Shown: positions 1 through 9,424, numbered from the stretch's first letter. The stretch: 33,020 nucleotides of DNA from Clostridiales bacterium (GCA_021201635.1 JAJQEM010000102.1:1-33020); one strand, 5' to 3'. Made by a program: numbers and translations. The notes: generated from the letters alone by a model not told the origin.

Positions 1-134
1 ATTCAATCGCTATGGATTTTTTAGGTGTTCAACTTCATTTTACAATCGACCACTATGATTGGCTCAGATGAATCGTGGCCATGGTTCAAAAGCACCACAA
101 ACAAGCGTCGAAAATAGCAGGAGGATAGAATAAT

Positions 135-3100
135 ATGATACAGCTTCTCATTGACCTGTTGACCCCCATCTTCACCAGTATGGGCGTCAGTGCAACCGAT
201 GTGGCTTCCTATGCGGAATCCCTCAGCGGTTACATCTACGCCATCGTGGGCCTGCTGGCCGTGGCCATCATCGTCATGATCGCCGCCCACTGGTTCGCTA
301 AAAAGGGGACCCGCCATGTGTTCCGCTGGTCTGCGGCAATGGCCTGGGTCCTGTGCGTGACCATCATCGCCAACGTGGTCTGCTTCGGCCCCATGTACAA
401 CAACATCGCCCCCATCCTGAACGGCTCCGCCTCCGTCTCTGAGGAATCGGTGGCCGCCTCCAAGGAGATCATCCAGGAGACCGGCGAGGAGGGTATGGTG
501 CTGGTCAAGAACACCGGCATCCTGCCCCTGGCTGCCAACTCCAACCTGAACGTGTTCGGCTGGGCCTCCACCAACCCCATCTACGGCGGCACCGGCTCCG
601 GCTCCTCGGACAGCTCTGACGCCATCGACATCCTGACCTCCCTGGCGGACGCCGGATTCACGGTGAACCAGAGCTTGGTGGAAATGTACACCGAGTACAG
701 CCCCACCCGGAATCTGGGCGGCAACGTGGCCAGCGTGACCTACACCGACTGGTCCCTGCCGGAACCCACCCTTGACTATTACACTGACGAGCTGATGGAC
801 GAGGCCAAGGAGTTCTCCGACACCGCCCTGATCGTCATCTCCCGCTCCGGCGGCGAGGGTCAGGACGTACCCCGGGACATGAATGCCGTCATCAACGGCA
901 CCTATAACATCGCCGACACCGTAGCCAACGGCAACAGCAATTACGCCTACTTCGCCTGCAACTACACCAACAACGGGGACTACGACGACTTCGACGAGGG
1001 CGAGCATTATCTCCAGCTGTCCAATACCGAGGAGGACATGATCGACCTGGTCTGCTCTGAGTTTGACAACGTCATCGTGGTCATCAACGCCAACAACACC
1101 ATGGAGCTGGGCTGGGTGGACGAGTATGACTCCATCGGTGCGGTCATCCTGGCCCCCGGCACCGGCGCCACCGGCATGGAGGCCCTGGGCGAGATCCTGA
1201 ACGGTACCGTCAACCCCTCCGGCAAAACCGCCGATACCTTCGTCTATGACCTGACCGACACCCCCACCTACAACAACTCCGGCAGCTTCACCTATTCCAA
1301 CGTGGAGGACCTCCAGGCGGCCTTCACCGAGGCGGACGACGCCTACCAGGGAGTCATCGCCTTCGTGGACTATGTGGAAAACATCTATGTGGGCTACAAG
1401 TTCTACGAGACCGCCGCAGAGGAGGGCCTGATCGATTACGACGAGAAGGTGCAGCACCCCTTCGGCTACGGCCTGAGCTACACCACCTTTGAGCAGACCA
1501 TGGAGAACTTCACCGACAACGGGGATACCGTCTCCTTTGACGTGACCGTGACCAATACCGGCACTGTGGCCGGCAAGGACGTGGTAGAGGTCTATTACAC
1601 GCCTCCCTACACCAACGGCGGCATCGAAAAGGCCTCCGTCAACCTGATCTCCTTTGAAAAGACGGACACCCTGGAGCCGGGCACTTCCCAGACCTTCTCC
1701 TTTGAGATTGCCAAGGAGGACATGGCCTCCTACGACTCCAATTGCCTGAAGACCGAGAACGGCGGTTATGTGCTGGAGGCCGGGGAGTACGTGATTTCCA
1801 TCCGCTCCGACTCCCACACCGTTCTGGATGAGGCCAGCTTCACCGTGGACGCCGACATCGACTACAGCGTTACCGGCCGCTCCTCCGACGACACTGCCGC
1901 CGTCAACCAGTTCCAGGACTACTCCACCGGAAATGTGACCTACCTCTCCCGGGCCGACGGCTTTGCCAACTATGACGAGGCCACTGCAGCCCCCGACGAG
2001 TCCGAGTACCTGATGGACGACGAGACCCGTGAAGAAGTTTCCGCTCATTCCGTGGCCTATTACGACTCCACCCTGTACGACGACGACAGCGACGAGATGC
2101 CCACCACCGGGGCGGACAACGGGCTGACCCTGGCGGACATGATGGGCCTGGACTATGACGACCCCCAGTGGGACGACCTGCTGGATCAGCTCACCGTGGA
2201 CGACATGATCAACATGGTGAACCTGGGCGGCTTCCAGACAGTGGCGGCAGACTCCATCGGCAAGGTGGCTACTCTGGACTCTGACGGCACCTCCGGCCTG
2301 AACGACTGGTACATCGGCGTATACGGCACCGCCTACTCCACCGAGCTGCTCATCGCCCAGACATGGAACAAGGATCTGGCCTATCGCATCGGCGTGGCCG
2401 AGGGCGCAGAGTATGCCGACTGCGGCATCTATGGCACCTATTCCCCCGCCATGAACACCCACCGCTCTGCCTTCTGCGGCCGGAACTTCGAGTACTACTC
2501 CGAGGACGGCACCCTGGCCGGGTATATGGCCGCCAATACGGTCAACGGCCTGGCCTCTCAGGGGGTGTACGCCTACATCAAGCACTTCGTCATGAACGAC
2601 CAGGAGACCAACCGCTGCTCCATGCTGCTGACCTACTCCGACGAGCAGGCCATCCGGGAGATCTACATGAAGCCCTTTGAGATCTGCGTGAAGAACTGCG
2701 AGACGGGTACCTTCGCCGTCATGTCCTCCTTCAACTTCATCGGCTACAAGTGGTGCGGTGCCAACAGCGACCTGCTCAACGACGTTCTCCGGGACGAGTG
2801 GGGCTTCCGGGGCATGGTGCTGACTGACTGGAACGGCTCCTACGGCTACCAGAACACCGACGACGCCGTCCGCAACGGCAACGACGCCATGCTGGGCTTC
2901 TTCTCCTATGAGTCCAACCAGATCACCAACACCTCCGCCACTCTGGTCACGGCCATGCGGCAGGCGTGTAAGAACATCTGCTATACCGTGGTCAACAGCG
3001 GCAACTACACCCTGGCAGAGGAGACCTCCGGTCTGGACAACATGACCTCCCTGTTCCTGACCATCGACATCGCCGTTGCTGTGGCGCTGGTCCTGGTAGA

Positions 3101-3149
3101 GGGCATCGTCCTCATCCGCTGGCGCAAAAAGAGCAAGGCGGCCGACTAA
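135..3149 (+). CDS. Membrane-anchored GH3 glycosidase with permuted domain order
   Basis: The 1004-residue product looks like a glycoside hydrolase family 3 enzyme (beta-glucosidase/xylosidase-type; exact sugar unknown) tethered to the membrane. Hydrophobic segments lie at about 33-55 and 66-88, and a last one near 972-995 is followed by a basic RWRKKSK tail. The order of the body is reversed from ordinary GH3: the GH3 C-terminal domain comes first (about 102-450, with VLVKN at 122-126, an SRSGGEG stretch whose E241 is a candidate acid/base, and FGYGLSYT at 443-450). A fibronectin-III-like domain follows (about 460-570), and the TIM-barrel catalytic domain comes last (about 665-930, with KHFVMND and VLTDW). 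D898 in VLTDW is the expected nucleophile. Permuted GH3 enzymes are known from Ruminococcus albus and Butyrivibrio. AGGAGG at 119-124 sits 10 bases before the ATG. No operon partner is visible downstream. The family call is secure; the substrate is not. Confidence 0.9.
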   Translation: MIQLLIDLLTPIFTSMGVSATDVASYAESLSGYIYAIVGLLAVAIIVMIAAHWFAKKGTRHVFRWSAAMAWVLCVTIIANVVCFGPMYNNIAPILNGSASVSEESVAASKEIIQETGEEGMVLVKNTGILPLAANSNLNVFGWASTNPIYGGTGSGSSDSSDAIDILTSLADAGFTVNQSLVEMYTEYSPTRNLGGNVASVTYTDWSLPEPTLDYYTDELMDEAKEFSDTALIVISRSGGEGQDVPRDMNAVINGTYNIADTVANGNSNYAYFACNYTNNGDYDDFDEGEHYLQLSNTEEDMIDLVCSEFDNVIVVINANNTMELGWVDEYDSIGAVILAPGTGATGMEALGEILNGTVNPSGKTADTFVYDLTDTPTYNNSGSFTYSNVEDLQAAFTEADDAYQGVIAFVDYVENIYVGYKFYETAAEEGLIDYDEKVQHPFGYGLSYTTFEQTMENFTDNGDTVSFDVTVTNTGTVAGKDVVEVYYTPPYTNGGIEKASVNLISFEKTDTLEPGTSQTFSFEIAKEDMASYDSNCLKTENGGYVLEAGEYVISIRSDSHTVLDEASFTVDADIDYSVTGRSSDDTAAVNQFQDYSTGNVTYLSRADGFANYDEATAAPDESEYLMDDETREEVSAHSVAYYDSTLYDDDSDEMPTTGADNGLTLADMMGLDYDDPQWDDLLDQLTVDDMINMVNLGGFQTVAADSIGKVATLDSDGTSGLNDWYIGVYGTAYSTELLIAQTWNKDLAYRIGVAEGAEYADCGIYGTYSPAMNTHRSAFCGRNFEYYSEDGTLAGYMAANTVNGLASQGVYAYIKHFVMNDQETNRCSMLLTYSDEQAIREIYMKPFEICVKNCETGTFAVMSSFNFIGYKWCGANSDLLNDVLRDEWGFRGMVLTDWNGSYGYQNTDDAVRNGNDAMLGFFSYESNQITNTSATLVTAMRQACKNICYTVVNSGNYTLAEETSGLDNMTSLFLTIDIAVAVALVLVEGIVLIRWRKKSKAAD

Positions 3150-3246
3150 ACCCTCCCCTTACCGGTCCTTTCCCCTGAGAGCCGGTAGATAACACTCCAT
3201 CGTCTCTTTCAAAGCTGCTTCCCTGAGCGAGAATGAGCGCTGGACA

Positions 3247-3290
3247 GAAAACGAGCCTGGAGACAGTGGTGGTGCGCTGTCTCCAGGCTC
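3247..3290 (-). terminator. Candidate terminator after the dehydrogenase gene
   Basis: A perfect 14-bp inverted repeat (3253-3266 with 3277-3290, arm GAGCCTGGAGACAG, 10-base loop) lies in the 268-base gap between the convergent GH3 and dehydrogenase genes. Read on the minus strand it is followed by CGTTTTCTG, a short T run, so it could end the dehydrogenase transcript about 130 bases past its stop. The plus-strand side has no T run. The rest of the gap holds no convincing gene. Confidence 0.5.
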
Positions 3291-3417
3291 AACTCATTGC
3301 GACAAAGCGTGAAATGCCCCGGCCGGGATCCGTTCCCGATGTAATTGCAGCTGCAGTTGTAGACGGCAATCAGCTTGAACTCATCCATGGGCAAGGTATA
3401 GGGGAACAACCAGGCCG

Positions 3418-4428
3418 TCAGACCGCTGTTTTGGGGTTCGATACACCGTTGACCACACAGGTTGGCCGCTCTCCCCTCTCGACGGCGGCGACGTTGTCCC
3501 ACATCCGGCTGTGCATCCGGCGGAAGCAGCCGGTGGTGACCCCGCCAATGTGGGGGGAGAACAGGATACGGCACGGGTGCTCTGCGGCGAAGCGGACCAG
3601 GGGGTTGTCCCGGGTGACCGGCTCCGGGGTCAGGGTATCCAGCCCTGCTCCCTCCAGATGGCCGGAGGCCAGGGCCTGGACCAGGGCCTCTTGGTCCACC
3701 AGGTCGCCCCGGGCGGTGTTGACGAGGAAGGCTCCGGGCTTCATCCGCCCCAGGGTCTCCCGGTTCATCATCCCCACTGTCTCCGGCGTGACCGCAGAGT
3801 GGAGGCTGACGATGTCGCTCTGGGCCAGCAGGTCGTCCAGGGAGCGGTATTCCACGCAGTACCGGGCCTCCGTCTCCCCGTCCTTCCGGTGGGGGCTATA
3901 GTACAGGCAGTTTGCCCCGAAGGCGTGGAGGAGCAGCGCCGTCTGCCGTGCGATGTTGCCGAAGCCCACAAGGCCCACGGTGCAGTCCCGCAACTCGGTG
4001 ATGCCGCTGACCATCTTCTCCTCCTTTATATTGATCTGTCTGCCGTCCAGGACCGCCCGGTGGCCCCCCTCCACAAAGCGGAGCAGCCCCAGCATGAGCA
4101 GGATGGCCTGCTCCGCCACTGCCTGGGCATTGGCCCCCTGGTTGTTGCAGACGTAGACGCCCCGCTCCCGGGCCGCCGCCCCGTCGATGCGGTCATAGGC
4201 GGCTCCCTCGGAGTGAATGAGCCGGAGGTTGGGCATCTGGGCGATCAGGTCAGCGTCCACAGTGGCGATGGCGTCGGCCAGGATGACCTCTGCGTCTCCG
4301 GCGGCCTCCAGCAGCGCCCCGTTGAGGGTGCCCACAGGGCGATAGACCAGCTCGCACCGGCGGGCGATCCCGTCCTCCGGCATAAATTTCTCATAGCGGG
4401 ACTGGCTGGCGATAATCAGGATTTTCAT
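3418..4428 (-). CDS. D-isomer-specific 2-hydroxyacid dehydrogenase
   Basis: The 336-residue cytoplasmic enzyme is an NAD(P)-dependent D-2-hydroxyacid dehydrogenase (the family of phosphoglycerate, glycerate/hydroxypyruvate and formate-type dehydrogenases). The nucleotide-binding glycine motif is GFGNIA at 155-160. The catalytic triad is in place: R240 (NTARGD), E269 (TPEP) and H293 (SPHIGG). Length is normal for short members without an ACT domain, so it is not a long SerA. The substrate cannot be read from sequence. AAAGGAGC about 8 bases before the ATG supports the start. It is transcribed divergently from the transporter/peptidase pair, and a shared intergenic region could couple their control. 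Confidence 0.88.
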   Translation of the reverse strand: MKILIIASQSRYEKFMPEDGIARRCELVYRPVGTLNGALLEAAGDAEVILADAIATVDADLIAQMPNLRLIHSEGAAYDRIDGAAARERGVYVCNNQGANAQAVAEQAILLMLGLLRFVEGGHRAVLDGRQINIKEEKMVSGITELRDCTVGLVGFGNIARQTALLLHAFGANCLYYSPHRKDGETEARYCVEYRSLDDLLAQSDIVSLHSAVTPETVGMMNRETLGRMKPGAFLVNTARGDLVDQEALVQALASGHLEGAGLDTLTPEPVTRDNPLVRFAAEHPCRILFSPHIGGVTTGCFRRMHSRMWDNVAAVERGERPTCVVNGVSNPKTAV

Positions 4429-4471
4429 GGCGTACGGCTCCTTTGGCGGTTTTCTGTGTGTTCTGTCCTCT

Positions 4472-4500
4472 ATTATACGGCAGGATGGGCCAATTTTCTA
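4472..4500 (-). promoter_or_regulatory. Probable promoter of the dehydrogenase gene
   Basis: On the minus strand a perfect TATAAT (4477-4472) lies 17 bases from TAGAAA (4500-4495), a 4/6 match to the -35 consensus. It sits about 45 bases before the start codon of the dehydrogenase. Confidence 0.5.
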
Positions 4501-4570
4501 CCCCTCCTTCCCGGAAAAGGGCTTTAGAACGGCTATTTTTGAAAAAAGGCATTCTCTTTTTTCATTTCCA

Positions 4571-4579
4571 TGTTATAAT
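4571..4579 (+). promoter_or_regulatory. Probable extended -10 promoter of transporter/peptidase operon
   Basis: TGTTATAAT is a perfect -10 hexamer (4574-4579) preceded by the extended -10 TGn element. No good -35 lies at normal distance, which fits extended -10 promoters. It lies about 105 bases upstream of the transporter start and back-to-back with the dehydrogenase promoter. Confidence 0.5.
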
Positions 4580-4683
4580 GAGATTGACATTTTTTCCCAA
4601 GCTGGCCGTCAGGGGGCGCAGCGGCGGGAAAAACAGCGGGAGAGAGCTGTGTTCAGAAAAGGTGAGAAAAGGAGAGGGAGCAA

Positions 4684-5859
4684 ATGTTCAGCAGTATGTA
4701 TTTTTACCTGATGGTCGTGGTGGTCGTGTTCGCCTTGGGCGATCTGGTCGCTCACTTTACGAAGGGCCGTCTGTCCGGCATGATGATCGTCATGCTGATT
4801 TTTCTGGTGGGATTTCTGGCGGGGGTGTTCCCGGCGGACATCATCGATCAGGCGGGGCTGACCGAACTGTCCAGCCTTGCTATCGCCATGGTGCTCTTTA
4901 ATATGGGGACGACCATCAATGTCCGGCAGCTGATTCAGGAGTGGAAAACGGTCCTGATGGCGGCCCTCTGTATGGTGACCTCCTGTCTCCTGCTGCTGGT
5001 GGCGGCGCCCATCATCGGGCTGGACACCGTCCTGGTGGGGATGCCGGTCATCAACGGCGGGGCTATGGCTACCTCGCTGATGACGGCGGCGGCCACGGAA
5101 AAGGGCCTGACCACCGCCGCCGCTCTCTGTGCGGTGATTTATTCGGTGCAGAAGCTGGTGGGTGCGCCCATCGCCTCCGCCATGGGTCTGAAATACGCCC
5201 GGAAGCTGGTGGCCGAGTTCCGCACCGACCCGGAGGGAAAGATGGCGGCGATGAAGGCAAAGCAGAGCAGCGTCTCGTCGGAAAAGGTCCCCTTTTACGA
5301 AAAGCACAAGGCGCTGTATACGGCGAACCTGGACATTGCCATCGTCTGCGTAGGCGGGTGGCTGGCCAGAAGTCTCGGCGGTGTGACGCCCATCAACTAC
5401 GCAGTGTGGGCGCTGGTCCTGGGGTCTCTGTCCGGGATCGGCGGCTTCATCCCGCCCAAGCCCCTGCAGCGGGGCTCCTCCTACGGGATTTTAATGATCG
5501 CCATTTACGGGTCCATCATCCCCTCCCTGGCGACGGTCTCTCTGTCCGACCTGGGCTCTATGGCATTTCAGACCGTCCTGCTGGCAATCATCGGCGTGGT
5601 GCTGGTGAGCTATGTGCTGCCCATCGGCAAACTGCTGGTGGGGGACAAGGATCTGGCCATGGGCATCGGCGTGGAGCAGTTCCTGGGCTTCCCCAGCAAT
5701 GTAGTCATCTGCCGTGAGGTGGCGGAGGCCGTGGGCGAGACGCCGGAGGAAAAGACGTACATCGAGGACACGCTGAACGTGCCCTATGTGGTGGGCGGCA
5801 TTACGGTGGTGACCATCCTGTCCGTCCTGATGGCGGGCTTCGTGATCGGGCTGCTGTGA
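4684..5859 (+). CDS. Polytopic membrane protein, probable solute transporter
   Basis: The 391-residue product is strongly hydrophobic, with roughly ten membrane segments (for example 6-25, 31-52, 64-82, 88-110) and one charged cytoplasmic-type loop around 175-215 (LKYARKLVAEF to KHKAL). Its inverted halves and glycine-rich turns (MPVINGGAMATS, near 120-131) recall sodium/carboxylate symporters of the GltS-like type, but I cannot assign a family firmly. AGGAGAGGG lies just before the ATG. The gene is followed after 22 bases by an M20 peptidase, so the pair probably forms an operon in which the protein could import the peptidase's substrate (dipeptide, folyl- or acyl-amino acid) or move its product. 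That role is inference from context. Confidence 0.65.
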   Translation: MFSSMYFYLMVVVVVFALGDLVAHFTKGRLSGMMIVMLIFLVGFLAGVFPADIIDQAGLTELSSLAIAMVLFNMGTTINVRQLIQEWKTVLMAALCMVTSCLLLLVAAPIIGLDTVLVGMPVINGGAMATSLMTAAATEKGLTTAAALCAVIYSVQKLVGAPIASAMGLKYARKLVAEFRTDPEGKMAAMKAKQSSVSSEKVPFYEKHKALYTANLDIAIVCVGGWLARSLGGVTPINYAVWALVLGSLSGIGGFIPPKPLQRGSSYGILMIAIYGSIIPSLATVSLSDLGSMAFQTVLLAIIGVVLVSYVLPIGKLLVGDKDLAMGIGVEQFLGFPSNVVICREVAEAVGETPEEKTYIEDTLNVPYVVGGITVVTILSVLMAGFVIGLL

Positions 5860-5881
5860 GCAGCGGCAAGGGGGATTTCTC

Positions 5882-7060
5882 ATGCAGGAGCAGCAATTTG
5901 ACATTCAGGCGATCTGTGATTACATCGACTCCAGAGAGCAGTCCATGACCCAGCTTTGGGAGCAGATGGTGCGCATCGAAAGCCCGTCCTCTGACCGGGC
6001 GGAGGTCAACCGCCTGGCAGCGCACCTGGACACCTATCTGGACGCCATGGGCCTGTGGCGGAAAAAGGTAGCCTTTGAGCAGGCGGGCTCCAGCCTGGTG
6101 GCGCAGACGGAGGCGGGAGAGCTCCCCGCCGTGGCCTTGATGGCGCACATGGACACGGTGCATCCGGTGGGCCGGTTCGGGGAGGACACCTTCCGCCGGG
6201 ACGGGGACAAAATTTACGGCCCCGGTGTGTACGACTGCAAGGGCGGCATTGCGGTGGCCATCCTGGTGATCGCCACGTTACGGCGCTTTGGTTATCGCAA
6301 GCGGCAGCTTCGGCTGATTTTGGGCGGCGACGAGGAGGTGGCCCACGCCCTCTCCCAGGGAGGCGGCTGCCAAGTCTACGCCGACGCTGCCGCCGGGTGC
6401 GGGGCGGCCTTCAACTGCGAGAGCGGTCTGCTCAACGGAGATGTGATTTACCGCCGCAAGGGAGGCGGTATCGTGACGGTCACGGTCCACGGCGTCTCCG
6501 CCCATGCGGGCAAGGAGCCGGAGAAGGGGGCCAGTGCCATCCGGGCGGCGGCCCGCAAGATTTTGAACATCGAGGAGCTGTCCGGCCCAAACCGGGTGCT
6601 GTACAACTGCGGTATTGTCAAGGGCGGCACCACCAGCAACGCCATCCCTGACCGGTGTGAATTTACCGTAGGGCTTCGCTTCCCCACCAATCAGGACCTG
6701 GAGGATGCATTGAAGGCATTACAGGCCATCTGTGACGACGACCCGGACCCCCGGATTCACGCAGAGATGGAGATGCGGACCGTCTTTAAGGCCATGGAGC
6801 CGGTGCCGGGCACAGAGCGGCTGTTGCAGCTATATCAGGACGCCTGCGCACAGCTGGGCTTTTCCCGGCCACAGCCGGTGTATTCCGGCGGCTGCTCTGA
6901 CGCCGCCTATATCAGCATGCTGGGCATCCCGGTCCTCTGCGGCGTAGGGGTGCGGGGCGACGCCAGCCACACCGCCAACGAGTACGCCGTGGCCTCATCC
7001 CTGACGGAGCAGGCGAAAAAAATCGTGCTGACCATTCTGAGTATGCCGGACGATTTCTGA
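5882..7060 (+). CDS. M20 family metallopeptidase (carboxypeptidase G2/ArgE/DapE-like)
   Basis: The 392-residue product has the complete two-zinc M20 active site: H89 and D91 (HMDTV), bridging D118 (GVYDCKGG), general base E151 with ligand E152 (GGDEE), a further acidic ligand E180 (CESG) and a C-terminal H363 (SHTANEYA). The dimerisation domain carries SAHAGKEPE at 206-214. This pattern is closest to glutamate carboxypeptidase/CPG2-like enzymes, which release a C-terminal amino acid such as glutamate from a dipeptide or acyl conjugate, but ArgE/DapE-type substrates cannot be excluded. No signal peptide is present, so it acts in the cytoplasm. AAGGGGG about 7 bases upstream supports the ATG. 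It is co-oriented and closely spaced with the preceding membrane protein, and a strong terminator follows. Confidence 0.85.
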   Translation: MQEQQFDIQAICDYIDSREQSMTQLWEQMVRIESPSSDRAEVNRLAAHLDTYLDAMGLWRKKVAFEQAGSSLVAQTEAGELPAVALMAHMDTVHPVGRFGEDTFRRDGDKIYGPGVYDCKGGIAVAILVIATLRRFGYRKRQLRLILGGDEEVAHALSQGGGCQVYADAAAGCGAAFNCESGLLNGDVIYRRKGGGIVTVTVHGVSAHAGKEPEKGASAIRAAARKILNIEELSGPNRVLYNCGIVKGGTTSNAIPDRCEFTVGLRFPTNQDLEDALKALQAICDDDPDPRIHAEMEMRTVFKAMEPVPGTERLLQLYQDACAQLGFSRPQPVYSGGCSDAAYISMLGIPVLCGVGVRGDASHTANEYAVASSLTEQAKKIVLTILSMPDDF

Positions 7061-7096
7061 TCGTCTGGTTTGCACAGATACAGGCAGTCAAAAATG

Positions 7097-7153
7097 ATAC
7101 ACCCGCCTCCAGTTTCCTTTTTGCACAGGAAACGGGGCGGATGTATTGTTTTT
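7097..7153 (+). terminator. Rho-independent terminator of the transporter/M20 operon
   Basis: A long, nearly complete stem runs from ATACACCCGCC (from 7097) to GGCGGATGTAT (to 7146), with GTTTCC/GGAAAC at its top and a CTTTTTGCACA-type loop. The tail is TGTTTTTGG. It lies about 37 bases after the M20 stop codon. Confidence 0.8.
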
Positions 7154-7165
7154 GGTAGAATCAAC

Positions 7166-7199
7166 TGGAGCGCTACAGAACAAATTCCGCAGCGCTCCA
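7166..7199 (-). terminator. Possible terminator of glnN
   Basis: A 9-bp perfect repeat (TGGAGCGCT / AGCGCTCCA, 16-base loop) lies 17 bases past the glnN stop on the minus strand. Its tail (GTTGATTCT) is only weakly T-rich, so termination may also use the neighbouring stem at 7097-7146. Confidence 0.4.
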
Positions 7200-7215
7200 A
7201 TGGTTTGCAGGGACA

Positions 7216-9309
7216 TTACACCTCGAACAGCAGGTCGCCGTAGCTGTACATGGGCCACACGTCCTGATCAACCAGCAGCTCCAGCTCGTCGATGGGCGCC
7301 CGGAGTGCGGCCATGCAGGGGACGATGGTGTCGTGGAAGGCGTGGGCCATAGCGCCCATGGAGTCCATGGAGTTGACCTGGGGCAGCTTGCACTCCAGAT
7401 CGGCCAGGGCGGAGGCAGCCTGCTTGAGCAGGACGTTCACCTGGTTGAGGAGATCCTTCTGGACGGAGGCGTCGGCGTCCACCGCCTCCAGAGCGGCCAC
7501 CGTGTTGGCCAGATCGCCGGAATAGGCCACAACGGCGGGGATGTATGCCTTGGACGCCATATGGATCATGGCGTTCGCCTCGATATTGATGGTCTTGGCG
7601 TAGGTCTCATACTGGACCTCCACACGGGAGGCCAGCTCAGCCCGAGTGAAGATGTTGAACTTCTCGTACATATCCACCACGTCGTCCTGCACCAGAACGG
7701 GGATGGCGTCCACCATGCTCTTGATGTTGGGCAGACCACGACGGGCAGCCTCCTCCACCCAGGCGTCGGAGTAGCCGTCGCCGTTGAAGATGATGCGCTT
7801 GTGCTTGGAGATGGACTCCTTGATGTAGGCCTTGCAGGCGGTCTCGAAGTCCTCAGCCCCCTCCAGTGCGTCGGCGGCGTTGCAGAATGCCTCGGCCAGG
7901 ACAGCATTCAGGGCGGTGTTGGGAGAGGCGATGGAATCGCGAGAGCCCACCATACGGAACTCGAACTTGTTGCCAGTAAAGGCGAAGGGAGAGGTGCGGT
8001 TCCGGTCAGTGGCGTCCTTCCTGAGGACGGGCACGGTGGACACGCCGGTATCCAGGGCGGCATCGGCGGCGGTGGCGTCCTCGGAGCCCTTCAAGATCTG
8101 GTTCACCACCTCGTCCAGCTGGTCGCCCAGGAAGATGGAGATGATGGCGGGAGGCGCCTCCTGAGCGCCCAGACGGTGATCGTTGCCCACGTCGGCGGCG
8201 GACTCCCGGAGCAGGTCGGCGTGGTCGTCCACAGCAGCCAGGACGCAGGAGAGCACCAGCAGGAACTGGAGGTTGTGGATGGGCTCATCACCCGGCTCGA
8301 AGAGGTTCTCTCCCTCGTCGGTGCCGATGGACCAGTTGTTGTGCTTGCCGGAGCCGTTGATGCCCGCATAGGGCTTCTCGTTGAGCAGGCAGACCAGGCC
8401 GTGGCGGGTGGCCACCCGCTTCATGGTCTCCATGGTCAGCTGGTTCTGGTCCACGGCCACGTTAGCGGTGGAGTAAATCGGGGCCAGCTCATGCTGAGCG
8501 GGGGCCACCTCGTTGTGCTGAGTGGTGGCGGTGATGCCCAGCTTCCACAGCTCCACGTCCAAATCCTTCATGTAAGCGCCGATGCGCTCCCGGATCTGAC
8601 CAAAGTAGTGGTCGTCCAGCTCCTGGCCCTTGGGGGCGGGCGCGCCGAACAGGGTGCGTCCGGCATAGACCAGGTCCTTCCGCTTCAGGTACTTCTCCCG
8701 GTCCACCAGGAAATACTCCTGCTCCGGGCCGACGAAGGCGGTGACCTTCTTGGCGGTGGTGTTGCCGAACAGCCGGACGATACGAATAGCCTGGGTGGAC
8801 AAAGCCTCCATGGAGCGGAGTAGAGGTGTCTTCTTGTCCAGAGCCTCTCCGGTGTAGGAGATGAACACGGTGGGGATGCAAAGAATCACACCGCAGCCGG
8901 ACTCCTTGACAAAGGCGGGAGAGGTGATGTCCCAGGCAGTGTAGCCCCGGGCATAGGAGGTGGCACGCAGGCCGCCGGAGGGGAAGGAGGACGCATCCGG
9001 CTCGCCCATGATGAGCTGCTTGCCGGAGAGCTGGAGGAGGGTCTTGCCGTCCTTGGGATAGGTGATAAAAGAATCGTGCTTCTCAGCGGTGGAGCCGGTC
9101 AGCGGCTGGAACCAGTGAGTGTAGTGGGTGGCGCCCTTCTCCACAGCCCAGTCCTTCATGGCGTTGGCCACCACATCGGCGGTCGCCATGGAGATCTGTC
9201 CGCCGTTTTCCATCACGTCGGTGACCTCGGCGAACACCTTCTTGGGCAGACGCTCCTTCATAACGGATACGCTGAACACATTTACTCCAAAAATCTCGCT
9301 GATATTCAT
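7216..9309 (-). CDS. glnN: Glutamine synthetase type III
   Basis: The 697-residue enzyme makes glutamine from glutamate, ammonia and ATP in the cytoplasm. It is far longer than GSI and carries the GSIII hallmarks: THWFQPLTG at 64-72, FPSGGLRAT at 109-117, GPEQEY with metal-site E196/E198, [10 protein letters not shown] with E267/E274, and GSGKHNNWS with H323. The ORF could extend upstream, but the ATG at 9309 (MNISEIFG) is preceded by GAAAGGG and matches the usual family N-terminus, so the upstream extension is rejected. It is divergent from glnA, and the roughly 170-base leader holds a terminator-like structure with an ANTAR-type loop (9369-9424). GSIII and GSI together give two glutamine synthetases of different families within one island. 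Confidence 0.95.
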   Translation of the reverse strand: MNISEIFGVNVFSVSVMKERLPKKVFAEVTDVMENGGQISMATADVVANAMKDWAVEKGATHYTHWFQPLTGSTAEKHDSFITYPKDGKTLLQLSGKQLIMGEPDASSFPSGGLRATSYARGYTAWDITSPAFVKESGCGVILCIPTVFISYTGEALDKKTPLLRSMEALSTQAIRIVRLFGNTTAKKVTAFVGPEQEYFLVDREKYLKRKDLVYAGRTLFGAPAPKGQELDDHYFGQIRERIGAYMKDLDVELWKLGITATTQHNEVAPAQHELAPIYSTANVAVDQNQLTMETMKRVATRHGLVCLLNEKPYAGINGSGKHNNWSIGTDEGENLFEPGDEPIHNLQFLLVLSCVLAAVDDHADLLRESAADVGNDHRLGAQEAPPAIISIFLGDQLDEVVNQILKGSEDATAADAALDTGVSTVPVLRKDATDRNRTSPFAFTGNKFEFRMVGSRDSIASPNTALNAVLAEAFCNAADALEGAEDFETACKAYIKESISKHKRIIFNGDGYSDAWVEEAARRGLPNIKSMVDAIPVLVQDDVVDMYEKFNIFTRAELASRVEVQYETYAKTINIEANAMIHMASKAYIPAVVAYSGDLANTVAALEAVDADASVQKDLLNQVNVLLKQAASALADLECKLPQVNSMDSMGAMAHAFHDTIVPCMAALRAPIDELELLVDQDVWPMYSYGDLLFEV

Positions 9310-9368
9310 ACTTCTCAACCCTTTCGATGTTTGCGATATTTGGCATACAGTTCGGACGGAAGACCCGT

Positions 9369-9424
9369 ACAAACAAAGAAGGCGACAACGATTCCCTGCT
9401 CTCTCAGGGGACGCCATTGTCACC
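9369..9424 (-). promoter_or_regulatory. glnN leader attenuator with ANTAR-type hexaloop
   Basis: Read on the minus strand, GGTGACAATG (9424-9415) pairs over 10 bases, with two G-U pairs, with CGTTGTCGCC (9390-9381). Inside it CCCTG-AGAGAG-CAGGG (9409-9394) makes a 5-bp stem with a six-base loop whose first base is A and fourth is G. The structure is followed by TTCTTTGTTTGT. This resembles an intrinsic terminator containing one ANTAR target hairpin. A clear second hairpin was not found, so the regulatory reading is inference. Confidence 0.5.

Noticed and set aside
1-134. Promoter for the GH3 gene (TATGAT at 54-59)
   Set aside because: No -35 at acceptable spacing was found; the true promoter may lie outside the window.
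3209-3574. A 121-codon minus-strand frame past the end of the dehydrogenase gene
   Set aside because: It starts inside the dehydrogenase in another frame and reads through the 14-bp hairpin. An internal ATG near 3390 gives a stretch with some protein-like character, but no ribosome site or family was recognised.
9310-9423. Upstream extension of glnN by 38 codons
   Set aside because: The added residues come from the leader RNA structure, do not match GSIII N-termini, and the ATG at 9309 has its own ribosome site.
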